Source: Pseudomonas putida
GTDB lineage: Bacteria; Pseudomonadota; Gammaproteobacteria; Pseudomonadales; Pseudomonadaceae
Direction of reading: 5' to 3'
Assembly (NCBI RefSeq): GCF_001941965.1
Contig: NZ_MKZO01000027.1
Coordinates: 1-64,000, forward strand
Length of the DNA stretch: 64,000 bases
Part shown: positions 18,206 through 30,100 of the stretch, in pieces
Layout of the letters: every line of letters starts with the position of its first letter
Position numbering within the stretch: the stretch's first letter is position 1
Made by a program: the position numbers and the translations under genes
The notes under the pieces: generated by a model
What the model was told of the DNA's origin: nothing
The model's database searches: none
The model's input: only the letters and a program-made list of their open reading frames with translations

Positions 18206-18319
18206 ATGGGAAACCCGACCAAAACCGGCAAGACCGACAGCAGTGTCGACGCGTGGGCAATCCTCTGCCTGATCGTGCTCGTGGTCGTAACCGCCGTGTA
18301 CTGGGTCAGCCATCAGTGA
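18206..18319 (+). CDS. Small single-span membrane protein (37 aa)
   Basis: The ATG at 18206 opens a 37-codon frame, MGNPTKTGKTDSSVDAWAIL onward, ending VYWVSHQ. It has a polar N-terminus and one hydrophobic segment (AILCLIVLVVVTAVYWV), so it is probably an inner-membrane micropeptide. An AGAGG sequence lies 7-11 bases upstream and a strong terminator follows 43 bases after the stop, which together argue that it is expressed. It is divergent from cysI. No function can be given. Confidence 0.65.
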   Translation: MGNPTKTGKTDSSVDAWAILCLIVLVVVTAVYWVSHQ

Positions 18320-18361
18320 CGGAGCGCAGTGGCTGAAAATACCGTGATCAGCAATCAACGA

Positions 18362-18398
18362 AACCGCCCGCGGCATGGACCCCGCGGGCGGTTTTGTT
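18362..18398. terminator. Bidirectional Rho-independent terminator
   Basis: A 12-base-pair perfect stem AACCGCCCGCGG/CCGCGGGCGGTT with an eight-base loop is followed by TTTTGTTTT on the plus strand and A/T bases on the other side. It lies between the 37-aa gene and the convergent DUF2970 gene. Confidence 0.9.
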
Positions 18399-18399
18399 T

Positions 18400-18615
18400 T
18401 CAGCGCGCGGTGAGGTGCATGGCCAGTTGCACCAGTCCGTAGAGGATCAGGATGAACACCAGGGTGAAGGCGGTGCCCATGGCAATGAAATGCGAGGGCT
18501 TGCCGTGGGTGAAGTCGCGGGCGCGGTTCTTCCCGGACTGCACGCCGAAGGCGGCGGCGAGGACGCTGTGCAGGAGCTGCCAGAAGGTCGGGGGCTTGCC
18601 TTGAGGGTCTTCCAT
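18400..18615 (-). CDS. DUF2970 small membrane protein
   Basis: This 71-residue protein matches DUF2970: an N-terminal stretch TFWQLLHSVLAAAFGVQS, a basic mid region, then one clear membrane span (FIAMGTAFTLVFILILYGLV). The family is widespread in pseudomonads beside metH and cysI and has no known function. The stop lies immediately after the shared terminator hairpin. Its promoter would be within 18616-18678. Confidence 0.85.
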   Translation of the reverse strand: MEDPQGKPPTFWQLLHSVLAAAFGVQSGKNRARDFTHGKPSHFIAMGTAFTLVFILILYGLVQLAMHLTAR

Positions 18616-18678
18616 GGGCTGGGCTCTCCGGGGTGGTTTGCCCAGAGTCTAGCCTGTGGTTATGAGGTTGCTTGTACT

Positions 18679-18772
18679 GGCCTTATCGCTGGCAAGCCAG
18701 CTCCCACAGGGTCACTGCATATCTTGAGGCATGTGCAGTACCTGTGGGAGCTGGCTTGCCAGCGATGAGGCC
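18679..18772. repeat. REP inverted pair
   Basis: Facing arms GGCCTTATCGCTGGCAAGCC from 18679 and the reverse copy ending at 18772 are separated by about 30 bases. The element lies just after the metH stop. Confidence 0.92.
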
Positions 18773-18791
18773 TTCAGCCGCTAAGCCGATC

Positions 18792-22499
<3,708 letters not shown>

Positions 22500-22582
22500 T
22501 GGAACTACCTGGGTCAGACAAAGACGAAAGTTGCGGGATGATAACAAAGCTGCGCGGTTTTTTGATGCGTGGCACATTTGCA

Positions 22583-22595
22583 TGAATTTCATTCA
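22583..22595. promoter_or_regulatory. MetR-type operator upstream of metH
   Basis: TGAATTTCATTCA matches the E. coli MetR consensus TGAA-NN(T/A)NN-TTCA exactly, and the inverted repeat extends to CATGAA/TTCATG (22581-22597). It lies 84 bases upstream of the metH start and 64 bases upstream of cti. MetR activates metH in E. coli with homocysteine; a similar role here is inferred. Confidence 0.6.
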
Positions 22596-22658
22596 TGTTG
22601 GCACCGCGGCCCACCGGTAGAATCGTGAAAAGCCTTTTGAAACCAGGATATACGGCAC

Positions 22659-24959
22659 ATGGTGCATCGCTTGATTGCCGCCGCCTTCGCACTGTTCACC
22701 AGTGGCGCGGCGTTGGGGCAGGGACCCCAGAACACTGCAGCGATCTCCTATACCCGGGACATCCAGCCGATCTTCACCGAGAAATGCGTGGCCTGCCACG
22801 CCTGCAACGACGCCGCCTGCCAGCTCAACCTCGGCAGCGCCGAGGGCGCCAGCCGCGGCGCCTCGAAAATCCCCGTCTACCAGGGCGACCGCAGCCAGGC
22901 GGTGGCCCCGACCCGGTTGTTCTATGACGCCAGCGGCCCTGCCGCGTGGAACAAGCTGGGCTTCAGCTCGGTGCTGGACAGCCGTGGCAGCCAGGCCGCG
23001 CTCATGGCGCGCATGCTGGAACTGGGCCACGCCAAGCCGTTGGTGCCCAATGAAAAGATCCCGGACAACATCGTTCTGGGTCTGAACCGCGAGAACATGT
23101 GCCCGCTGCCCGGCGAATTCGATGCCTATGCCAAGGCCCATCCGCAGGAAGGCATGCCGCTGGCGGTCACCGGGCTGACCGATGCCCAGTACCGGACCCT
23201 GCAACGCTGGCTGGCCCAGGGCGCGCCGGTGGAGCAGAACCCGATCAGGCCGAGCGCCAACGAAGCGGCGCAGATCGCCGACTGGGAAGCGCTGCTCAAC
23301 CGTCCCGGTTCCAGCGAGGCGCTGGTGGGGCGCTGGCTGTACGAGCACCTGTTCCTCGCCCATGTGCATTTCGTCGGCGGCGAGCCGGGGCATTTCTTCC
23401 AGTGGGTGCGTTCGCGCACGCCAAGCGGCCAGCCGATCGACCTGATCGCCACCCGCCGCCCCAATGATCCGCCCGGCACCGACTTCTATTACCGCCTGAT
23501 GCCGGTGCAGGGCGTGATCGTGCACAAGACCCACATCACCTACCCGTTGGGGCCCAACAAGCTCAAGCGGGTCAAGCAGCTGTTCTACAGCGGTGACTGG
23601 CACGCCACTTCGCTGCCGGGCTACGGTCCGCGTCACCGTTCCAACCCGTTCGAGACCTTCGAAGCGATCCCGGCGGTGGCGCGCTACCAGTTCATGCTGG
23701 ATAACGCCGAATACTTCGTCCGCACCTTTATCCGCGGCCCGGTGTGCCGTGGCCAGATCGCCACCGACGTGATCCGCGACAACTTCTGGGCGCTGTTCCA
23801 GGAGCCGGCCCACGACCGCTATATCACCGATGCCAAATACCGCGCCGAAGCCACGCCGCTGCTGGCCATGCCCGGGCAGATCGACGACGTCGGCAGCATC
23901 CTCAGCCTCTGGCATGCCTACCGCGACAAGCGCAACGATTATGAAAGCCTGCGCCGCGACACCTACGCCGAAATGCCGCCGCCGAGCTGGTCGACCCTCT
24001 GGGCCGGCAATGACAACGCGCTGCTGAGTATCTTCCGGCACTTCGACAGCGCCTCGGTGACCAAGGGGCTGATCGGCGACGTGCCGCTGACCATGTGGCT
24101 GTTCGACTACCCGCTGCTGGAGCGCACCTATTACCAGTTGGCGGTCAATTTCGACGTGTATGGCAACGTCTCGCACCAGGCCCAGACCCGCCTGTACTTC
24201 GACCTGATCCGCAACGGCGCCGAGGTCAACTTCCTGCGCCTGCTGCCGGCGGACAAGCGTGGCGCGATCCTCAGCAACTGGTACCAGAACAGCGGCAAGG
24301 TGAAGATGTGGATGGACTACGAGGACATCGACACCGACACACCGAGCGCGCTCAAGCTCGATCCGCATCATTCGGTGCGGGATTTCGGCCTCAAGCTGAT
24401 CGAGCGCAGCGGCAGCCTGAATGCAGCACCCGACCCGATCAACCGCTGCACGGGCGCCTACTGCTCGCGGCCGCAGATGAACGAAGAGTTCCGCGATGTC
24501 GAGCAGTCGCTGAGCCGCCTGGCGTCGCGGCCGGCGGCGGGGCTCAAGGTGATCGGCCAGTTGCCCGAGGCGACCATGCTGCGCATCGAAGGGCAGGATG
24601 GCAAACGGCAGGTCTACAGCATGCTGCGCAACCGCGCGCACAGTAACGTCGCCTTCATGCTCGGCGAGGCGTACCGCTACCAGCCGGGGCTGGACACCCT
24701 GACCCTTTATCCGGGGGTGATGAGCAGCTATCCGAACTTCATGTTCAACGTTCCGGCCAGCGATGTGCCGGAGTTCGTCGAGGACATGGAAGCGGCGCGG
24801 GACGACAAGGCGCGCTTCGAGCGCATCGTCATGCGCTGGGGCGTGCGGCGCAGTCATCCGCAGTTCTGGCAGTACTTCCATGACCTGAACAGCTACATCA
24901 AGGAGACCGAGCCGGTGGAGGCTGGGGTGCTGGATATGAACCGCTACGAGAACCTTTAG
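22659..24959 (+). CDS. cti: Fatty acid cis/trans isomerase Cti
   Basis: This 766-residue periplasmic heme protein converts cis-unsaturated membrane fatty acids to trans forms, a rapid solvent and heat stress response typical of Pseudomonas. A signal peptide (LIAAAFALFTSGAALG) is followed by the cytochrome-c-type heme site CVACHACNDAACQ. Further family segments include HFVGGEPGHFFQWVRSRTP and a conserved C-terminus. It is a single gene, divergent from metH, followed by an inverted repeat that may act as terminator. The enzyme is thought to be constitutive and controlled by substrate access. Confidence 0.96.
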   Translation: MVHRLIAAAFALFTSGAALGQGPQNTAAISYTRDIQPIFTEKCVACHACNDAACQLNLGSAEGASRGASKIPVYQGDRSQAVAPTRLFYDASGPAAWNKLGFSSVLDSRGSQAALMARMLELGHAKPLVPNEKIPDNIVLGLNRENMCPLPGEFDAYAKAHPQEGMPLAVTGLTDAQYRTLQRWLAQGAPVEQNPIRPSANEAAQIADWEALLNRPGSSEALVGRWLYEHLFLAHVHFVGGEPGHFFQWVRSRTPSGQPIDLIATRRPNDPPGTDFYYRLMPVQGVIVHKTHITYPLGPNKLKRVKQLFYSGDWHATSLPGYGPRHRSNPFETFEAIPAVARYQFMLDNAEYFVRTFIRGPVCRGQIATDVIRDNFWALFQEPAHDRYITDAKYRAEATPLLAMPGQIDDVGSILSLWHAYRDKRNDYESLRRDTYAEMPPPSWSTLWAGNDNALLSIFRHFDSASVTKGLIGDVPLTMWLFDYPLLERTYYQLAVNFDVYGNVSHQAQTRLYFDLIRNGAEVNFLRLLPADKRGAILSNWYQNSGKVKMWMDYEDIDTDTPSALKLDPHHSVRDFGLKLIERSGSLNAAPDPINRCTGAYCSRPQMNEEFRDVEQSLSRLASRPAAGLKVIGQLPEATMLRIEGQDGKRQVYSMLRNRAHSNVAFMLGEAYRYQPGLDTLTLYPGVMSSYPNFMFNVPASDVPEFVEDMEAARDDKARFERIVMRWGVRRSHPQFWQYFHDLNSYIKETEPVEAGVLDMNRYENL

Positions 24960-24965
24960 AGCCGC

Positions 24966-25054
24966 AAGCCATAAGCTTCAAGCTGCAAGAAAGGGCGGGG
25001 CCGCCGCAGACTGCTTTCTCTTGCCGCTTAAAGCTTGAAGCTTGTGGCTTTTCT
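24966..25054. repeat. Long imperfect inverted repeat, possible terminator of cti
   Basis: AAGCCATAAGCTTCAAGCTG on the left pairs with AAGCTTGAAGCTTGTGGCTT on the right across about 45 bases, with a few insertions, and a short T-rich stretch follows. It differs in sequence from the REP family in this window. It would fold into a long hairpin directly after the cti stop. Confidence 0.7.
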
Positions 25055-25130
25055 ATCCCGACCTAATTGCTAGGACTTTGTTCGCCGCCGCGCATGGCGT
25101 AGACTGCGGACAAGTCTGTGAGGAAATTCC

Positions 25131-25715
25131 ATGAGCGCCATAACCATTACCGACGCCGCGCACGATTACCTGGCCGATCTGCTCTCCAAGCAGAACACCC
25201 CGGGTATCGGTATTCGCGTTTTCATCACCCAACCCGGCACCCAATATGCCGAGACCTGCATTGCCTACTGCAAGCCAGGTGAAGAAAAGCCGGAAGATAC
25301 CGCGCTGGGTCTGAAAAGCTTTACCGCCTACATCGATGCCGTGAGCGAACCCTTTCTCGATGACGCCGTCGTCGACTACGCCACCGACCGCATGGGCGGC
25401 CAGCTGACCATCAAGGCGCCGAACGCCAAGGTGCCGATGGTCAACGATGACAGCCCGATCAACGAGCGCATCAACTACTACCTGCAAACCGAGATCAACC
25501 CGGGCCTCGCCAGCCACGGCGGCCAGGTCAGCCTGATCGACGTGGTCGAGGACGGCATCGCCGTGCTGCAGTTCGGCGGCGGCTGCCAGGGCTGCGGCCA
25601 GGCCGACGTGACCCTGAAGGACGGTATCGAGCGCACCTTGCTCGAGCGTATCCCGGAGCTGAAGGGCGTGCGTGACGTGACCGACCACACCCAGAAAGAA
25701 AACGCCTACTACTAA
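25131..25715 (+). CDS. nfuA: Fe/S cluster biogenesis protein NfuA
   Basis: This 194-residue protein is NfuA: an N-terminal degenerate A-type domain (MSAITITDAAHDYLADLL) joined to a C-terminal Nfu domain with the cluster-binding CxxC in FGGGCQGCGQADVTLKDG. It carries and delivers 4Fe-4S clusters to target enzymes under oxidative stress or iron limitation. Length equals that of E. coli and Pseudomonas homologues. The start follows GAGGAAATTCC. It is monocistronic, between the cti inverted repeat and another palindrome. Confidence 0.96.
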   Translation: MSAITITDAAHDYLADLLSKQNTPGIGIRVFITQPGTQYAETCIAYCKPGEEKPEDTALGLKSFTAYIDAVSEPFLDDAVVDYATDRMGGQLTIKAPNAKVPMVNDDSPINERINYYLQTEINPGLASHGGQVSLIDVVEDGIAVLQFGGGCQGCGQADVTLKDGIERTLLERIPELKGVRDVTDHTQKENAYY

Positions 25716-25730
25716 GTCGGTGTAAGCAGC

Positions 25731-25824
25731 GACGCGGACCCTGTGGGATCGGGTTCACCCGCGATTGCGATGGTGCATTCACTATCGTAATCGCGGGTGA
25801 ACCCGCTCCCACAAGGTCCGCGTC
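25731..25824. repeat. REP-like palindrome of a second sequence type
   Basis: The outer arms GACGCGGACC/GGTCCGCGTC and inner arms CGGGTTCACCCGCGAT/ATCGCGGGTGAACCCG enclose a short loop. The core GGGTTCACCCGCGA differs from the GCTGGCAAGCCAGC family elsewhere in this window. It lies after nfuA. Confidence 0.88.
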
Positions 25825-25889
25825 GTTTTGTTTTTTGCGGTATGGCAATATGATGTCGATCTCCGCATTCAAGCACTATCAGGGACGAC

Positions 25890-26342
25890 ATGCAGCCACT
25901 TCGCATCCGCAAATTCGCCAACGGCTACCTCTACAGCGCCTCCACGTTCGGCGGCCCGGTCAACGGCATCGTGCCCATGGGCACGGCGCAGTGGGTCGGT
26001 GGCACACTTGAAGTCACCGAGGACCTGCTCTGGTTCGGCGCCAACATGATCAACCGGGTAGCGGTGGGGGATGTCAGCGAAGTGCATATCCCGACGGCCG
26101 ATATCGTCTCGGTCGAGTACCGCTTCGGCTGGTTCACCGGCATCGTCGTCGTGCGCCATGTCCATGGCGAGTTCACCTTGCGTTGCTATGGCGCGAAGAA
26201 CCTGGTGGCGACGTTGCATATGTTGTTCGTCGCGCCCAAAGACAAGTGGGCCCACGAAGCTGAATACGGCGAACCTGAGCCAGCCCCGGCCCCGGGGCGC
26301 TCGAGGGCAGGGGCCAGGCCTGTGCCGGGACGGCGTAACTGA
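25890..26342 (+). CDS. Hypothetical protein (150 aa)
   Basis: I do not recognise this protein. It starts MQPLRIRKFANGYLYSASTF after a weak ribosome site (GGGACG). The first 120 residues are rich in short beta-strand-like segments (VGGTLEVTEDLLWFGA, VEYRFGWFTGIVVVRH, GEFTLRCYGAKNLVATL), a pattern like GRAM/PH-type folds, with no signal peptide or membrane span. The last 30 residues are Pro, Arg and Gly rich and probably disordered. Codon use is normal for the genome. It stands alone between palindromic repeats. Confidence 0.65.
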   Translation: MQPLRIRKFANGYLYSASTFGGPVNGIVPMGTAQWVGGTLEVTEDLLWFGANMINRVAVGDVSEVHIPTADIVSVEYRFGWFTGIVVVRHVHGEFTLRCYGAKNLVATLHMLFVAPKDKWAHEAEYGEPEPAPAPGRSRAGARPVPGRRN

Positions 26343-26519
26343 GCGGCCCCTTATTGGTTAATGGCCCCTACGCCCCTGGCAGTCACCAGGCAGGCGAGAG
26401 AACGACGCGAACTCTGTGGGAGCTGGCTTGCCAGCGATTTGGTCGGCATTGACAACGATGTTGTCAGGTCTGGCCTTATCGCTGCATAGGTATCTACACA
26501 TCTCTCAGACCCATGCTGG

Positions 26520-26564
<45 letters not shown>

Positions 26565-27048
26565 CTGTTGCTTTTGATCTGGCTTTTGATCTACCGCGAC
26601 TTCAGGAAGCAGTGCGGAGGGAAGGAACCCGGAGCGAAGCGTAGGGCCGGATGCAGGAGCGGAGGCCTTTTGCTTACTTTTGGGCCTTTTGTAAGCCGCC
26701 GTAACGGCGGAAGGGTGATTCTGGGGCGCTGCATGTAATGGATATGCCCCCGATTTCCGCACCCGTCGCTTCGTGCTCAGGTCCTGATTTTGCGAGCATA
26801 TCCATTCATGATGGTGACATTTAGTCACCTTTTCGCCCTTACGGCGACTCCCTTTTGGAAAGGCCCAAAAGGAAGCAAAAGGCCTCCCGGCCCGCATCCG
26901 GCCCTACGCTTCGCTCCGGGTCCCTTCCTTCCGCACTGATTCCGGGGGCCGCGCCATACGGGCTCCTGCCCTATGGCGCTTTCCGGGCCATCCATGGCCC
27001 TCCACCCCCTCCATCAGCGCTCCACTCAGCCTCCTGAAGGCCGGGACA

Positions 27049-27141
<93 letters not shown>

Positions 27142-27271
27142 AACAGCACTCAGCATGGAGACTGAGAGATGTGTAGATACCCATGCTCATCGCTGGCAAG
27201 CCAGCTCCCACAGGGTCCGCGTCGTTTATGCTATTGGTGTGACAACTGGTGCGCCACATCAATACATGATT

Positions 27272-27448
27272 TCACAGCCCTCTCAGGTAGTGCTCCAGGT
27301 CTTCAAGGTCGACTTCATCAAACTCCCCAGCATCGAGTTGCATGACACCGATCAAGGTGCTGGCACGTAGTGCGTCCAGTTGCCTAGGCTGCAGCTCTTC
27401 GATGGAGTTCTCGACCGGGTCGGGAATGATGGTTCTGCGAGTGACCAT
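27272..27448 (-). CDS. Small acidic hypothetical protein (58 aa)
   Basis: The frame starting at ATG 27448 (MVTRRTIIPDPVENSIEELQ) encodes 58 residues, acidic in its second half (DAGEFDEVDLEDLEHYL). AGGAC lies 7-11 bases upstream of this start, whereas an upstream in-frame ATG at 27475 has no ribosome site. There is no signal peptide or membrane segment. It is 117 bases downstream of the tandem TonB receptors on the same strand, with a weak hairpin between. I do not recognise it. Confidence 0.5.
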   Translation of the reverse strand: MVTRRTIIPDPVENSIEELQPRQLDALRASTLIGVMQLDAGEFDEVDLEDLEHYLRGL

Positions 27449-27564
27449 GGATGTCCTGCTTGGCTCGAGAGGCATGGCGACTTATGCCACAGCCCCCAGG
27501 ATTGAGGCAGATGTGACAGAGACAGCCAAGAAGAGCCGCAAGCGCGGCTCTCGATCATCCTCGT

Positions 27565-30036
27565 TTAAAAGTCGTAACTCACACTGGTGTAATAAAACGC
27601 CCCCTGCGCCCCCTCCGGCGAAGTGATCGAATACTTCGGCACCCCATACAACTGCGCGCCTTTCAGCCTGTCCGGATGGCTGTCGAACAGGTTGATCGCG
27701 CCCACCGACAGCTTCAGCCCCAGGTCGAAACGATAGCTCAGGTCCAGATCGGTGACCCATTGCGGGCTGAAGGTCTGGTCCAGCGCCGGGTTGCTGGCGT
27801 TCAGGCTTTTCCATTCGCCATAGCGGCGTTGGGTCACGGTCAGCCCCCAGTTCTCATACAGCCAGTTGGCGCTGAAGGTCAGCTTGTTGTCCGGCGTGCC
27901 GTGCTCGATCAGGCCCTGGGTCGCGCGCCCGACGATCTGCTCGCCACTGATCCCGCCGACATCCCGCAGGTCGGTGATCCGCGTGCGGGTCTTGGCGAAA
28001 CCGGCATTCAGGTCCAGCCGGCCATAGGCCGCCAGGTCCAGTTGATACTGGCCGCTCAGCTCGATGCCATCGGTGCGGGTGTCGGCGATATTGGTGTAGA
28101 ACGCCGCGCTCTGGATAGTGGCGTAGGGCGTGCCGGCGAAGATCGGCCCGACCACGCTGGACGGCAACTGGTCGGAGAGGGTGATGCGGTTGTCGATATC
28201 GATGCGGTAGGCGTCGATGCTCAGCGAGGCATTGGTCAATGGCCGCCAGACCAGGCCCAGGGAGTAGTTGGTCGACTCTTCCGGTTTCAGCGCCCGGCCG
28301 CCCAGCAGCGCCGCTTCCGGGCTGTCGGCACGCAGGGTGCGCTGCTGCACCTCGACCCAGTTGCCGCTGCCCGAGGGTTGCTCGACCACCTGCACGCTGA
28401 ACGACGACAAGCCGCTCTGCACCAGCGACGGCGCCCGGTAGCCACTGCTGATACTGCCTCGCGCAGCGATCTGCGGGGTGAAGTCATAACGCAGCGAGAG
28501 TTTGCCGTTGGTGGTGTCGCCAAAGTCCGAATAGTGCTCGGAACGCACTGCCAGGCCGGCCTGGAACTTGTCGGTGATCTGCCCTTCGAGGTCCAGGTAG
28601 GCGCCGAATACCTTGCGCTCCAGCGAGGCGGCGTCGACGTTGGTGATCCCCGAGTAATAGCCGGGCAGACGACGCCCGGTGAGCGGATCAAGGGTGTTGA
28701 ACAGCGCACCGTTCTGCCAGCCCGCCGCTTCGCCAGCGGTCAGGGTGTAGTTTTCCTTGCGCCAGGCCAGGCCTGCCGAAACGGTCAGCGGCTTGGCCAG
28801 CAGGTCGGTGGGGAAGTCGCGGACCCAGTCCAGGGTCAGGTTGGTCTGCTCGTTCTCCCTTTCGCCTGTGTAGATGTTGTACGGGCTGTTTACGCCCCAA
28901 CTCGGGTTGATCGCGTCGCGATCGGTGGATTTCAGCGTGTCATTGCCGTAGTTGGCCGCCAGGTCGAACTTGCCCAGTTGCTCGTCTTCGTAACGCACGC
29001 CGCCGGTAACCGCGTAGTCCTCCAGGGCATAGCGGGTGATCGGCAGGCGTCCGTCCGGGTAGCGCGACAGGGCCACGCTGCCGTAGTTGCTGCGCAGGGT
29101 GGTGGGCGGATCGAAGAAACCTTCGGCATCGGTGTTCTTGTGCGAGTAGGTGGCGAAACCGTAGGCGGTCAGGCCCTCGCCGATGCCGATCTCGCTGTTG
29201 GCCACCAGGTTGTATTGGTCGCTGACCCCGCCCGAGCCCCAGCGCCAGGTGCGGTAGCGGTTGTTCTGCTCGCGGGGCGTGTTCACGCTGGTGTCGCCAG
29301 GATAGAAGATGCGGTTGTCCGGGCGGGTATCGCTGGCCGGGTCCTGGTTGCCGGCATCGAAGGACAGGGTCAGGAAGCCGTCGTTGGGCAGGGCAAAGCC
29401 CTTCCAGCCACTGAGCTTGCGCTGCAGGCCGTCGCCCTTGTCGTAGCCGCCGAAGCGGTAGCCGATGCTGCCGCCGTCGTCGTTTTCCTTGAGGACGATA
29501 TTGATCACCCCGGCAATCGCATCCGAGCCGTACTGGGCGGCGGCGCCGTCACGCAGGATTTCCACCCGCGACACCGCGCTCAGCGGAATCAGGCTCAGGT
29601 CCACTGCCGCTGCGCCACGGCCATTGGCCAGGCTCTGGCGGGTGACGTTGGCGCTGCTGTGGCGGCGCTTGCCATTGACCAGCACCAGCACCTGGTCCGA
29701 TGCCAGGCCGCGCAATGAAGCGCCCTGGGCAATGGAACCGGCGAAGGCGCCCTGGGGCGACTGCGGGAAGCTGAACGATGGCGACAGGGCGGTGAGGGCA
29801 CCAGACAGGTCCTTGGCTCCGGTTTCCTCAAGCTTCTCGGCGCTGAGCACATCGACCGGCGCGGCGCTTTCCAGGGCGGTGACATCGCTGCGGCGGGTGC
29901 CGACCACGACCACGGTATCGAGTTTGTCGTTCTTCGCAGCGGCGCCACTGGCGGGCTCCTGGGCCTGGACGACGGGCACGGCAAGGCTGCCGATGACCAG
30001 CGCGATGGCGCCGGCCAAGGGATCGGGACGGAACAT
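27565..30036 (-). CDS. TonB-dependent receptor
   Basis: This 823-residue outer-membrane receptor has a signal peptide (LVIGSLAVPVVQAQ), TonB-box-like VVVVGTRRSD, and a plug with LRGLASDQVLVLVNGKRRH and RVEILRDGAAAQYGSDAIAG. A 22-strand-type barrel ends YTSVSYDF. The VNGKRRH/RDGAAAQYGSDAIAG form is common in receptors of unknown non-siderophore substrates. The start follows AGGAG at eight bases. It lies 64 bases downstream of a second receptor gene, probably in one transcript. Its substrate cannot be told. Confidence 0.9.
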   Translation of the reverse strand: MFRPDPLAGAIALVIGSLAVPVVQAQEPASGAAAKNDKLDTVVVVGTRRSDVTALESAAPVDVLSAEKLEETGAKDLSGALTALSPSFSFPQSPQGAFAGSIAQGASLRGLASDQVLVLVNGKRRHSSANVTRQSLANGRGAAAVDLSLIPLSAVSRVEILRDGAAAQYGSDAIAGVINIVLKENDDGGSIGYRFGGYDKGDGLQRKLSGWKGFALPNDGFLTLSFDAGNQDPASDTRPDNRIFYPGDTSVNTPREQNNRYRTWRWGSGGVSDQYNLVANSEIGIGEGLTAYGFATYSHKNTDAEGFFDPPTTLRSNYGSVALSRYPDGRLPITRYALEDYAVTGGVRYEDEQLGKFDLAANYGNDTLKSTDRDAINPSWGVNSPYNIYTGERENEQTNLTLDWVRDFPTDLLAKPLTVSAGLAWRKENYTLTAGEAAGWQNGALFNTLDPLTGRRLPGYYSGITNVDAASLERKVFGAYLDLEGQITDKFQAGLAVRSEHYSDFGDTTNGKLSLRYDFTPQIAARGSISSGYRAPSLVQSGLSSFSVQVVEQPSGSGNWVEVQQRTLRADSPEAALLGGRALKPEESTNYSLGLVWRPLTNASLSIDAYRIDIDNRITLSDQLPSSVVGPIFAGTPYATIQSAAFYTNIADTRTDGIELSGQYQLDLAAYGRLDLNAGFAKTRTRITDLRDVGGISGEQIVGRATQGLIEHGTPDNKLTFSANWLYENWGLTVTQRRYGEWKSLNASNPALDQTFSPQWVTDLDLSYRFDLGLKLSVGAINLFDSHPDRLKGAQLYGVPKYSITSPEGAQGAFYYTSVSYDF

Positions 30037-30100
30037 GGGGGACTACTCCTGTAACACGCAAGAGGGGCCGGCGACCCGCTGGATCGCCGGAAAACGGGGG

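Noticed and set aside
22570..22580. TGGCAC followed by TTGC upstream of cti as a sigma-54 promoter
   Set aside because: The gap between the two elements is two bases instead of five, so the -24/-12 geometry is wrong.
22500..22658. Cobalamin riboswitch before metH
   Set aside because: The whole intergenic region is 159 bases and contains no B12-box-like segment; a riboswitch of about 200 bases would not fit.
22593..24881. Long open frame antisense to cti
   Set aside because: The plus-strand Cti has signal peptide and heme motif; the antisense frame is a GC-bias artefact.
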